Assembly (NCBI GenBank): GCA_021555105.2
Contig: CP134604.1
Coordinates: forward strand, 1,116,001-1,180,000
Direction of reading: 5' to 3'
DNA length: 64,000 bases
Source: Thalassospiraceae bacterium LMO-JJ14
Lineage (GTDB): Bacteria; Pseudomonadota; Alphaproteobacteria; Rhodospirillales; Casp-alpha2
Shown: piece after piece, positions 54,392 through 61,590 of the stretch
Position numbering within the stretch: position 1 is the first letter of the stretch
Layout: the number at the start of each line of letters is the position of its first letter
Position numbers and translations under genes: made by a program
Notes under the pieces: generated by a model
Told to the model about the DNA's origin: nothing
Database searches by the model: none
Seen by the model: only the letters and a program-made list of their open reading frames with translations

Positions 54392-54402
54392 ATTGATACT
54401 AT
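54392..54402. promoter_or_regulatory. ATTGATACTAT element, copy D
   Basis: ATTGATACTAT differs at one position from ATTGATACAAT and lies about 130 bases before the SDR gene at 54533, just past the ribB terminator. It is the weakest of the four copies. Confidence 0.35.
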
Positions 54403-54442
54403 TTAATGCGTGACAATATCAAAAAATAGTGTTGGTATTAAA

Positions 54443-54457
54443 CGTCACATTGTGACG
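54443..54457. promoter_or_regulatory. CGTCACATTGTGACG palindrome upstream of the 54533 operon
   Basis: CGTCAC (54443-54448) and GTGACG (54452-54457) are perfect inverted arms around ATT, 75 bases before the SDR start. A related CGTCACAATTGACT lies at about 39036 after copy C. A dimeric repressor or activator could bind here, but none is identified. Confidence 0.5.
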
Positions 54458-54532
54458 CAACCTCTTGCCCATGGCGTCTTGCCTTGGCCAGGGAGGGTTT
54501 AAAAAGAATATCGAATTGGGTGGAAATAAAAT

Positions 54533-55306
54533 ATGTCGAAAAAATTCTCCGGCCGGACGGCCGTTGTAACAGGTGGTGCGGGCGGGATTGGCCGGGCGAC
54601 AGCCGAGGAATTTGCCCGTGGCGGGGCGAACGTTGCTATTTGTGAAATCAATATCGATGCTGCATCGGCAGCCGCGGAAGAGATCGCCAAGCAGCATGGG
54701 GTCATATGCAAGGCATATAAGTGCGATGTATCCGATGTCGCGGATGTTGATGCGATGGTCAGCGATGTCGTCGAAAACCTCGGCTCGCTGGACATCCTGG
54801 TGAACAACGCCGGAATCACCCGTGACAATCTTATTTACAAGATGAGCGATGACGACTGGGACCTGGTCATGGGCGTGCACCTGAAGGGGACGTTCGTGTG
54901 CACACGGGCGGCCCAGCGCGTGATGGTCGAAAATCAGTACGGCAAGATCGTGAATATTTCCTCGACATCTGCGCTCGGCAACCGCGGGCAGGTCAACTAT
55001 TCGACAGCGAAAGCCGGCTTGCAGGGATTTACCCGGACATTGGCGCTCGAGCTTGGCCGCTACAACATCAACGTCAATTGCGTGGCGCCTGGTTTCATCG
55101 ATACCGAGATGACCCAGGCCACGGCCATCCGTCTGGGCTTCGACCCCGAAGACTACAAGGCGGAGCGGGCCAAGAATATCGCCGTGCGCAGGGTCGGCGT
55201 GCCGCAGGATATTGCGAATACCGTCTCGTTCCTTTGCAGCGACGACGCCAGCTTCGTCAGTGGTCAGGTGATTTACGTCAGCGGCGGTCCTGAGACGCGG
55301 CGCTAA
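54533..55306 (+). CDS. SDR-family 3-oxoacyl reductase / hydroxyacyl dehydrogenase (FabG-like)
   Basis: An SDR of 257 residues with TGGAGGIG (13-20), NNAG (91-94), and the catalytic tetrad residues N/S/Y156/K160 (NYSTAK). The sequence GRYNINVNCVAPGFIDTEMTQ, typical of FabG and acetoacetyl-CoA reductases, follows. In this cluster it may interconvert 3-hydroxyacyl-CoA and 3-oxoacyl-CoA. It opens the operon running 54533 to 61476 (SDR, ligase, ACAD-fold protein, MaoC, hydrolase, biotin carboxylase, bioY), and starts with a modest TGGGTGG Shine-Dalgarno. The promoter region carries the palindromes at 54392 and 54443. Confidence 0.88.
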   Translation: MSKKFSGRTAVVTGGAGGIGRATAEEFARGGANVAICEINIDAASAAAEEIAKQHGVICKAYKCDVSDVADVDAMVSDVVENLGSLDILVNNAGITRDNLIYKMSDDDWDLVMGVHLKGTFVCTRAAQRVMVENQYGKIVNISSTSALGNRGQVNYSTAKAGLQGFTRTLALELGRYNINVNCVAPGFIDTEMTQATAIRLGFDPEDYKAERAKNIAVRRVGVPQDIANTVSFLCSDDASFVSGQVIYVSGGPETRR

Positions 55307-55336
55307 CAAAGGCGGCTGGAAACAGGGCCGGAACGA

Positions 55337-56995
55337 ATGTCGAAAGAGTGGAGAGATCATACATTTTCCGAAGCCCTCGATTGGGGGCGGCGGGTGCATG
55401 GTGAAAGACTGGCGATTGTTTCCGGCGAGCACCGTTTGACATTTTCGCAACTGGCGGACCGTGCGGAATCCCTGGCCCGGGGGCTTATCGAAAGCGGCGT
55501 CCGGAAGGGCGACTGCGTTGCGCTGTGGTCAACCGACTGCCTTGAATGGCTGCTGGCCAGATGGGCGGTGCCGGCCATGGGGGCCGTTCTGGTGCCGATC
55601 AATACCCGCTTCCGTGACGAGGAAATCCGCTACATCCTTGGGCAAAGCGATGCCAAGGCCCTGATCATGTCGCGGGGCATCCCCAGTGTGAATTACTACG
55701 ATATTCTGTCGCGGATCGATCCCGGCGTGTCCGGATATCAACGCGGTGACTGGTCAAGTGAGATCTTCCCGACGTTGAAAGCGGTCGTCGGTATCGGTAA
55801 TGAGATGCCGGACAGCGTCCAGCCGATAGCGGACGTTGAGGCGCAGGGCAGCGAGTTGATGACGCGGGACGATGTATATCGGACTTTCGCTGAAGATTGC
55901 CTGCCGTCGGATGTCGCGCAGCTTATGTACACGTCGGGAACGACGTCCTTCCCGAAGGGGGCGATGGTTTGTCATGGCCCGCTTTTGCAGAACAACTTCA
56001 ACACCATTGCCAGGATGCGTCTTGATCACACCGACAGGTATCTGGCGTCGGTGCCGCTGTTCAGTGCCACGGGAACGTCGTTTACGTTGTCGCCGTTCCT
56101 GGCCGGTGCCGCCATCGTGCTGATGGAGGACGGATTCAGCGCCGAGCGTTTCTGCCGGCTTGTCGAAGCAGAGAAAGTGACGATGAGTTTTTTCGTCGAG
56201 CCCATTGTCAGGGATCTCAGAAGCCTCCCCGAGTTGTCCAAGTACAATCTGACCTCGCTTCGCACCGGCACCGGCGCGCCGTTGCGGGCGGAATCGTTCC
56301 GCTGGCTTGCCGAGGATCTGGGTGCCGAGCACCTGACGAACGTATATGGGCTTTCCGAAACGTCGAATGCGGTTTGCCGCAGTTTCTGGAACGACCCGCT
56401 CGAAGACCGCATTGAAAGCTGCGGCCGCCCGATGCTGGATGTGCGGATTCGAATTGCGGATCCGGAGACGGACAGCGATCTCGGATGCGGCCCGATGGGC
56501 GAGATACAGGTGAACGCCTACACGGTGTCGCCGGGATATTACAAAATGCCGGAAGAAACGGCTGCCTCGCGCAGTGCGGACGGCTGGCTGAAGACGGGTG
56601 ACCTGGGCGTGCTGCGCGAGGACGGCCAGCTTCTCTTCAAGGGGCGCATCAAGGAAATGATCAAGCCGGGTGGCTTCAACGTTGCCACGCTTGAGGTCGA
56701 AAACTTCATCAAGAAATTGCCCGGCATCAAGGAAGTTGCACTCGTCGGCGTGCCTGACGAACGGATGGGCGAGATCGGTTATGTCTACATTGAAACCGAG
56801 GATCAGGCGAACGTCACAAGCGAGGACGTGATCGCCCACTGCAAATCGCATATCGCTGGCTACAAAGTCCCGCGCTACGTCAGCTTCATTGAGGACTGGC
56901 CGATAACGGGAAGTGGAAAAATTCGCAAACTCGATCTTCGCGATCGGGCAATCGAGAGTATATCGCGGCAGCAAGATGAAGCCGTGGTCGGATAA
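55337..56995 (+). CDS. AMP-forming acyl-CoA ligase 4
   Basis: An adenylate-forming ligase of 552 residues. The ATP loop YTSGTTSFPKGAM is near residue 198, the A5 motif NVYGLSETSNAV near 335, LKTGDLGVLREDGQ near 418 and the C-terminal lysine in TGSGKIRKLDLRD near 526. It is divergent from ligases 1-3 (for example NYYDILSRIDPGVSGYQRGDW in the middle), so it is probably not a recent duplicate. It follows the SDR by 30 bases and precedes the ACAD-fold gene by 35 bases, so it is co-transcribed. Its acid substrate is unknown but likely belongs to the same pathway. Confidence 0.87.
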   Translation: MSKEWRDHTFSEALDWGRRVHGERLAIVSGEHRLTFSQLADRAESLARGLIESGVRKGDCVALWSTDCLEWLLARWAVPAMGAVLVPINTRFRDEEIRYILGQSDAKALIMSRGIPSVNYYDILSRIDPGVSGYQRGDWSSEIFPTLKAVVGIGNEMPDSVQPIADVEAQGSELMTRDDVYRTFAEDCLPSDVAQLMYTSGTTSFPKGAMVCHGPLLQNNFNTIARMRLDHTDRYLASVPLFSATGTSFTLSPFLAGAAIVLMEDGFSAERFCRLVEAEKVTMSFFVEPIVRDLRSLPELSKYNLTSLRTGTGAPLRAESFRWLAEDLGAEHLTNVYGLSETSNAVCRSFWNDPLEDRIESCGRPMLDVRIRIADPETDSDLGCGPMGEIQVNAYTVSPGYYKMPEETAASRSADGWLKTGDLGVLREDGQLLFKGRIKEMIKPGGFNVATLEVENFIKKLPGIKEVALVGVPDERMGEIGYVYIETEDQANVTSEDVIAHCKSHIAGYKVPRYVSFIEDWPITGSGKIRKLDLRDRAIESISRQQDEAVVG

Positions 56996-57030
56996 ACACC
57001 AGTAATCAGATGGACTTGGGAGACAGATAA

Positions 57031-58194
57031 ATGATTGATCCGGTTGATGCCCTGCAAAGCAAGGAAATTCAAGAACTTCACGAAATAGCAATTAACGAAT
57101 TTGCACCGCGGGGCCGTAAGTACGACGAGAATGCGGATATGCCCGTTGAGAATATTCAGACCCTGTTCGAAAAGGGCTGGCTCTCGACCACGCTGCCGAA
57201 GGAAAAGGGCGGCAAAGGCAGCAACCTCGATACGGACGATCCGGCAACCTATCTGCAGGCGTTGCGGGTTATTGCCCGAGGGTGCAGCGGGACCGCGCAC
57301 TGCTATCAAGTCCATAACCACACGATTTGGGCGATCAATGACCTTGGTACCGATGATCACTTCGAACGTTACATCAAGCCTGGTTTCGAGCGTCCGTTCC
57401 TGGGCTCTTTCGTCGGCTCGGAAGCCAAGCGCCGACACATGTACATGATGAACACGACGGCGACGCCGACCGAAGGCGGATTGATCGTGCGAGGCGAGAA
57501 GAACTACGCAACCAACGGCCCGACAATGGGCTTCGCGATCATCTTCACCGCGTTGGCGGGTGTCGAGGACTTCAACGAGAACCACCAGATGGTCATCATC
57601 AGACCGGATATGAAAGGCGTCAGCGTCGATCTGGATTGGTATCGTCCGGCCGGTATGCGTTGCGCGTCGAGCCCGGTGATCACGCTCGACGATGTATTCA
57701 TTCCGGATGCAGATGTTTTCTGCGCGCCGGGTACGTACCCGAAAGCACGTCTGCAGGGTAAGTTCCACCTGGGCTTTGCCGCCAACTATCTCGGTACGGC
57801 CGAGGGCATGTACGACTGGTATCTTCAGTATGTCGGCGGCCGCGGCAAAGGCGGCGACGGCATCGTGCAGATGCGCACCGGGGAAATGAAAATTCAGCTC
57901 CGCGCCGCCGAAGCGCTTTTCCACGACGCGATCCGCTCATGGAAAACCAAAAGCGTTGTCGAAGCCGAACTGATCTCGATTGCAGCGAAGTCGATGGCAG
58001 CCCATGTCGCATTCGAGCTTTCGCACAAGATCATTCATAACTCGGGTTCGACGGCGATGTTCGATCAGTTCCCGCTCGCGCGTTACATTCGCGATCTGGA
58101 AACCCACGTGCTGCATGCCGGTCACGACCGTTCGGCGCAGATCATCGGTCAGGCAGAATTCGGCCAGACGTTCGATTCCACCTTGCAGCGCTAA
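57031..58194 (+). CDS. Acyl-CoA dehydrogenase-fold protein, possibly a group D flavin monooxygenase
   Basis: A protein of 387 residues with the acyl-CoA dehydrogenase fold but unlike the two typical dehydrogenases here. The FAD-binding ERPFLGSFVGSEAKRRHMYMMN, the mid strand VITLDDVFIPDADVF, and the C-terminal AHVAFELSHKIIHNSGSTAMFDQFPLARYIRDLETHVLHAGHDRSAQIIGQAEFGQ match DszC/HsaA-type members (type 2 C-terminal domain), as does HCYQVHNHTIWAIND near residue 90. I find no catalytic Glu in the usual places. If it is a monooxygenase it needs reduced flavin, and a flavin reductase gene is at 34152. It follows ligase 4 and precedes MaoC. Both readings remain open. Confidence 0.75.
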   Translation: MIDPVDALQSKEIQELHEIAINEFAPRGRKYDENADMPVENIQTLFEKGWLSTTLPKEKGGKGSNLDTDDPATYLQALRVIARGCSGTAHCYQVHNHTIWAINDLGTDDHFERYIKPGFERPFLGSFVGSEAKRRHMYMMNTTATPTEGGLIVRGEKNYATNGPTMGFAIIFTALAGVEDFNENHQMVIIRPDMKGVSVDLDWYRPAGMRCASSPVITLDDVFIPDADVFCAPGTYPKARLQGKFHLGFAANYLGTAEGMYDWYLQYVGGRGKGGDGIVQMRTGEMKIQLRAAEALFHDAIRSWKTKSVVEAELISIAAKSMAAHVAFELSHKIIHNSGSTAMFDQFPLARYIRDLETHVLHAGHDRSAQIIGQAEFGQTFDSTLQR

Positions 58195-58210
58195 CACTTG
58201 AGGTAGCCCC

Positions 58211-58648
58211 ATGAGTACCGAAGCCACGGAAAGGCGGTATGAGGACGTGAAGGAGAACGACTTCTTCATGTTCGAAAAACCGCCGGTCACCAAACAGCAG
58301 CTCGTCATGTATGCGGGGGCTTCCGGAGATTATAACCGCATCCATTATGATCATCATTTCGCCGTCGAGGCAGGCCTCGGCGGGGTGATCGCCCACGGGA
58401 TGCTGGTTATGGGCTTTCTCAGTCAAACGGTCGTGATGTGGGGCGGCAAGGGAGCCTTCGTGACAGAAGTCCGGAGCCGCTTTGTCGCCCCTGTCCGACC
58501 CGGGGATTGCGTGGTGTTCGATGGCAGGGTTGTCAGCAAAGAAGTGGTGGATGGAAAGAAGCTTTGTCGGCTGGAGGTTGAAGGCGTTGCCAACGAACGG
58601 ATCGTTATCAAGGGGGCAGCCGTAGTTCAACTTCCTGACGGCAACTGA
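58211..58648 (+). CDS. MaoC-type (R)-specific enoyl-CoA hydratase
   Basis: A hot-dog-fold hydratase of 145 residues. The catalytic dyad D40 and H45 is in the signature SGDYNRIHYDHHFAVEAGLGGVIAHGM (38-64), typical of active MaoC domains such as PhaJ. It would hydrate an enoyl-CoA to (3R)-hydroxyacyl-CoA, the form used by the MFE-2-type SDR at 41849. The FAS1-like subunit at 36043 lacks this His, so the two may form a heterodimer although their genes lie 22 kb apart. The stop TGA overlaps the next ATG as TGATG. Confidence 0.88.
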   Translation: MSTEATERRYEDVKENDFFMFEKPPVTKQQLVMYAGASGDYNRIHYDHHFAVEAGLGGVIAHGMLVMGFLSQTVVMWGGKGAFVTEVRSRFVAPVRPGDCVVFDGRVVSKEVVDGKKLCRLEVEGVANERIVIKGAAVVQLPDGN

Positions 58649-59505
58649 TGGGCGTCTCCCAAGCGATGAATGAGCTTTCTGTGGCGGGGACTCTCCATAC
58701 AGAGCGCTGGCGTGAAGGGAAAGTCGCATGGCGGGTGTGGGGCAAAGGACCTGCGGTCGTGCTCATACATGGTGGTTTCGGTTCATGGACTCACTGGATA
58801 CGCACCATTCCGTCGTTGTCGAAGGACCGGTGCGTGCTGGTTCCCGATATGCCAGGGTTCGGAGACTCCGATGATTTTTCGATGGAAGATGCCGCCGAGG
58901 AAATCTCTGAGGCACTAAAGGACGGGTTGGGGAAACTCGTGGATCTGCGCAAGGGGATAGATGTCGTCGGTTTCTCGTTCGGCACGGTTATCGCGGGAAC
59001 CCTGGCCAGTATGCTGGTTGAATCAGACCCCAACGTTCTCCGCTCGCTGAGCCTGATCGCGCCGGCGGGGCTCGGCATTCACGTCAGAAATTACCCCAAT
59101 CTCCGCGGGATGTCGCCGGGTATGACGGTGGACGAAGTTCGCGATATGCACCGTCACAACCTTGGGGTTGTGATGATCGCAGATCCGGCCCGAATTACCG
59201 ATGAAACGATAGATTTGCAGATTGCCAATACGGCCAGAAAACGCCGGACCGCAAAGCCGTATTCCAGGTCCGACCGCTTACTCGGATATTGTCGGAAACT
59301 GCCCCTGGCGCATGTTGACGTGATCATGGGCGAGGAGGATGCATACGTGCGCCAGAACCAACCGGAGTATGGCGAAGCCCTCAAAACGCTGCATCCGGGA
59401 TTGCGCATTCACAAGATTGCGGGGGGCGGCCATTGGGTCATGTATGAGTGTCCTGAAGCGTTCAATCAAATCATTCAAAGTTGTCTGGAAGATGTAGGGA
59501 CATGA
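58648..59505 (+). CDS. Alpha/beta hydrolase (copy 2)
   Basis: An alpha/beta-hydrolase of 285 residues. S110 in DVVGFSFGTVIAG is the nucleophile, LIHGGFGSWTHW (39-50) the oxyanion loop, the acid is in MGEEDAYVR near residue 233, and the His is in GGGHWVMYECPE near 263. The sequence is paralogous to the hydrolase at 38132, and both follow a MaoC-type gene, so a duplicated MaoC-hydrolase module is likely. It is translationally coupled to MaoC (TGATG) and to the biotin carboxylase (ATGA). The reaction is unknown, with thioester or ester hydrolysis the simplest guess. Confidence 0.85.
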   Translation: MGVSQAMNELSVAGTLHTERWREGKVAWRVWGKGPAVVLIHGGFGSWTHWIRTIPSLSKDRCVLVPDMPGFGDSDDFSMEDAAEEISEALKDGLGKLVDLRKGIDVVGFSFGTVIAGTLASMLVESDPNVLRSLSLIAPAGLGIHVRNYPNLRGMSPGMTVDEVRDMHRHNLGVVMIADPARITDETIDLQIANTARKRRTAKPYSRSDRLLGYCRKLPLAHVDVIMGEEDAYVRQNQPEYGEALKTLHPGLRIHKIAGGGHWVMYECPEAFNQIIQSCLEDVGT

Positions 59506-60863
59506 AAAAAATACTGGTCGCCAACCGGGGTGAAATCGCCTGCCGAATTTTTGAAACGTGCAAAAAAATGGGATTGCAAACAGTCGCCGTTTATTCCGAA
59601 GCCGATGCCAATGCACTTCACGTTCAGCGCGCCGATGAAGCCGTTCTGATCGGCCCGTCACCGGCGCAGCAAAGCTATCTGAACGTCGATGCAATTCTGG
59701 CGGCGGTGGAGAGCACGAACGCGGATGCGGTCCACCCGGGATATGGATTCCTGTCAGAGAACACGGCTTTCGCGAAGCGCATCATGGATGTTGGAAAGAA
59801 CTGGATCGGCCCGTCGCCGGAGACCATAAAGCTCATGGGAGACAAGGAACGGGCGCGGAATATCGCTGCTGCGGCCGATGTGCCTGTTCTGCCGGCCAGT
59901 GAGCCGTTTGACGAGAACAACGTCGCGGCGATTGTGCAGGCGGCGGAAGATATCGGCTATCCGTTGCTGGTGAAGGCTGCTGGCGGTGGCGGTGGCATCG
60001 GCATGCGGCGTGTGGATGCACCGGAAAAGCTTGAGGCCGCGCTGCTTGCGACGCAAAACCAGGCGGCCCGCTCCTTCGGGGACGGTAAGGTCTATCTGGA
60101 GAAGTTCATAGAAAAAGCCCGCCATGTGGAAGTGCAGGTTTTTGGACTGGGTGACGGCCGCGCGACAACCTTTTCTACGCGCGATTGTTCCGTGCAACGA
60201 CGTTTCCAGAAAATTATCGAGGAAGCGCCGGCGCCGTTCCTGCCCGCCGAAATGGTGGAGGCTATTTGCGCGGCGGCGTTGTCGCTTGCGCAAACACAGA
60301 AGTACGCCAGTGCCGGGACCGTTGAATTCGTTGTCGATACGGAAACCGATACCTTCTTCTTCCTTGAAATGAACACCCGCCTTCAAGTGGAACATGGGGT
60401 CAGTGAGCTTGTTCTCGGTATCGATATTGTTGAAAAGCAACTTCGTCTTGCCGCCGGCGAGACGTCTGATGAACTTCTGGAAGCACGCGCGCTGCAAGGC
60501 CATGCGATCGAGGTGCGTGTTTGCGCGGAGAAACCCGAGAAGGGGTTCCTGCCACAACCAGGCAGCCTGGACACGCTCGTCTGGCCGAGCGATATGGAAG
60601 GCATTCGCATCGATACTGGGGTGCAGCAAGGCGACAGCGTCACGCCTTTTTACGATCCCATGATTGCAAAAATCATGTCGACCGGCGCGGATCGCACGCA
60701 GGCCGCCGACCGTTTGGTTCGCGCCCTGCGGGACGTCCGGATCGAGGGCGTCTCGACCAACCTTGCGTTTCTGATCAACGCGCTTGAGCATCCGGATTTT
60801 CGCGAAGGCAATATTACAACGGCGTTCGTAGAGCATCATTTGAGCGATTTAATCGGCACCTGA
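59502..60863 (+). CDS. Biotin carboxylase subunit (AccC-like)
   Basis: A biotin carboxylase of 453 residues, without a fused carrier domain. Visible are KKILVANRGEIACRIF at the start, HPGYGFLSENTAFAKR, the ATP-grasp loop KAAGGGGGIGMRRVD near 160, the cluster EMNTRLQVEHGVSELVLGIDIV near 287, and the C-terminal domain. It makes carboxybiotin on a carrier from ATP and bicarbonate. The likely carrier and carboxyltransferase are at 33846 and 32094, which makes this a complete but scattered acyl-CoA carboxylase. ATG 59502 overlaps the hydrolase stop (ATGA), and the frame from 59481 is inside that gene. bioY follows 37 bases downstream, linking biotin supply to its use. Confidence 0.92.
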   Translation: MKKILVANRGEIACRIFETCKKMGLQTVAVYSEADANALHVQRADEAVLIGPSPAQQSYLNVDAILAAVESTNADAVHPGYGFLSENTAFAKRIMDVGKNWIGPSPETIKLMGDKERARNIAAAADVPVLPASEPFDENNVAAIVQAAEDIGYPLLVKAAGGGGGIGMRRVDAPEKLEAALLATQNQAARSFGDGKVYLEKFIEKARHVEVQVFGLGDGRATTFSTRDCSVQRRFQKIIEEAPAPFLPAEMVEAICAAALSLAQTQKYASAGTVEFVVDTETDTFFFLEMNTRLQVEHGVSELVLGIDIVEKQLRLAAGETSDELLEARALQGHAIEVRVCAEKPEKGFLPQPGSLDTLVWPSDMEGIRIDTGVQQGDSVTPFYDPMIAKIMSTGADRTQAADRLVRALRDVRIEGVSTNLAFLINALEHPDFREGNITTAFVEHHLSDLIGT

Positions 60864-60900
60864 CCGGTCCACAGATATTCGAAGCACTAAAGGAAGTCAT

Positions 60901-61476
60901 ATGAGTCTCTATACGCACATCCGCAGGGAACATGCCGGCAATATCTTCTTTGAAATCGCCATTGCATTCGTTCTGACGCTGCTGATTGCCTTGGCTGCGA
61001 AGATCAGTGTTCCTTTTTATCCAGTGCCGATGACCATGCAGACCGCCGCGATTTTGGGAATCTCGTTGATCGTGGGGATGAAACGGGCGGCATTCGTTAT
61101 CGGGCTTTATCTCTTTGAAGGAGCGCTCGGCCTTCCCGTATTCACGGGCACACCGGAGCGAGGGATCGGGCTTGCCTATATGACCGGGCCGACAGGCGGG
61201 TATCTGGCCGGGTTCATGATGGCGGCAATATTCGCCGGCTATATGGCGGATCGTGGCTGGGGCATATCTGCTTTGAAAGCCGTTGCCGTCTCCGTGATGG
61301 GAACAGCGATCATACTGCTGCCGGGTTTGCTTTGGCTCGGCGTGTTGTTCGGGTGGAGCTTTTCGCTTCTTGAAACGGGCCTGTATCCGTTTGTGCTGGG
61401 TGGTTTGTTTAAATCGTTGCTTGTCGGGTTGGCTGTCAGTGGTGCCTGGCGGTTGATGCGAAAATCTGGCGATTGA
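60901..61476 (+). CDS. bioY: Solitary biotin transporter BioY
   Basis: A membrane protein of 191 residues with about six helices and strong BioY motifs: SVPFYPVPMTMQTAAILGIS (about 37-56), GLPVFTGTPERGIGLAYMTGPTGGYLAGFM (79-108) and a hydrophobic C-terminal repeat. No bioM or bioN gene is adjacent, and solitary BioY proteins are known to transport biotin on their own or borrow an ECF module. It is 37 bases after the biotin carboxylase with an AAAGGAAG Shine-Dalgarno, so supply of the cofactor is probably co-regulated with the carboxylase. It differs in sequence from the 13734 copy. Confidence 0.9.
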   Translation: MSLYTHIRREHAGNIFFEIAIAFVLTLLIALAAKISVPFYPVPMTMQTAAILGISLIVGMKRAAFVIGLYLFEGALGLPVFTGTPERGIGLAYMTGPTGGYLAGFMMAAIFAGYMADRGWGISALKAVAVSVMGTAIILLPGLLWLGVLFGWSFSLLETGLYPFVLGGLFKSLLVGLAVSGAWRLMRKSGD

Positions 61477-61590
61477 AGAATTATGGATCGTCTCAGGATT
61501 GCTGAATGGTCGATGGTTTCTCACCAGGGCGGCATGACGAATTGCAGGATGGTCCTGCCGATCGATACGTATATTTAGGAGGATGCAGAG

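Noticed and set aside
55754-57091. 445-codon minus-strand frame opposite ligase 4
   Set aside because: Opposite a gene with full AMP-ligase motifs, and its own translation has no recognisable motif, so it is a shadow.
60864-60900. Biotin-regulator (BioR-like TTATnnATAA) box before the second bioY
   Set aside because: No such sequence is present here or in front of bioM, and the second bioY appears to be read through from the biotin carboxylase gene.
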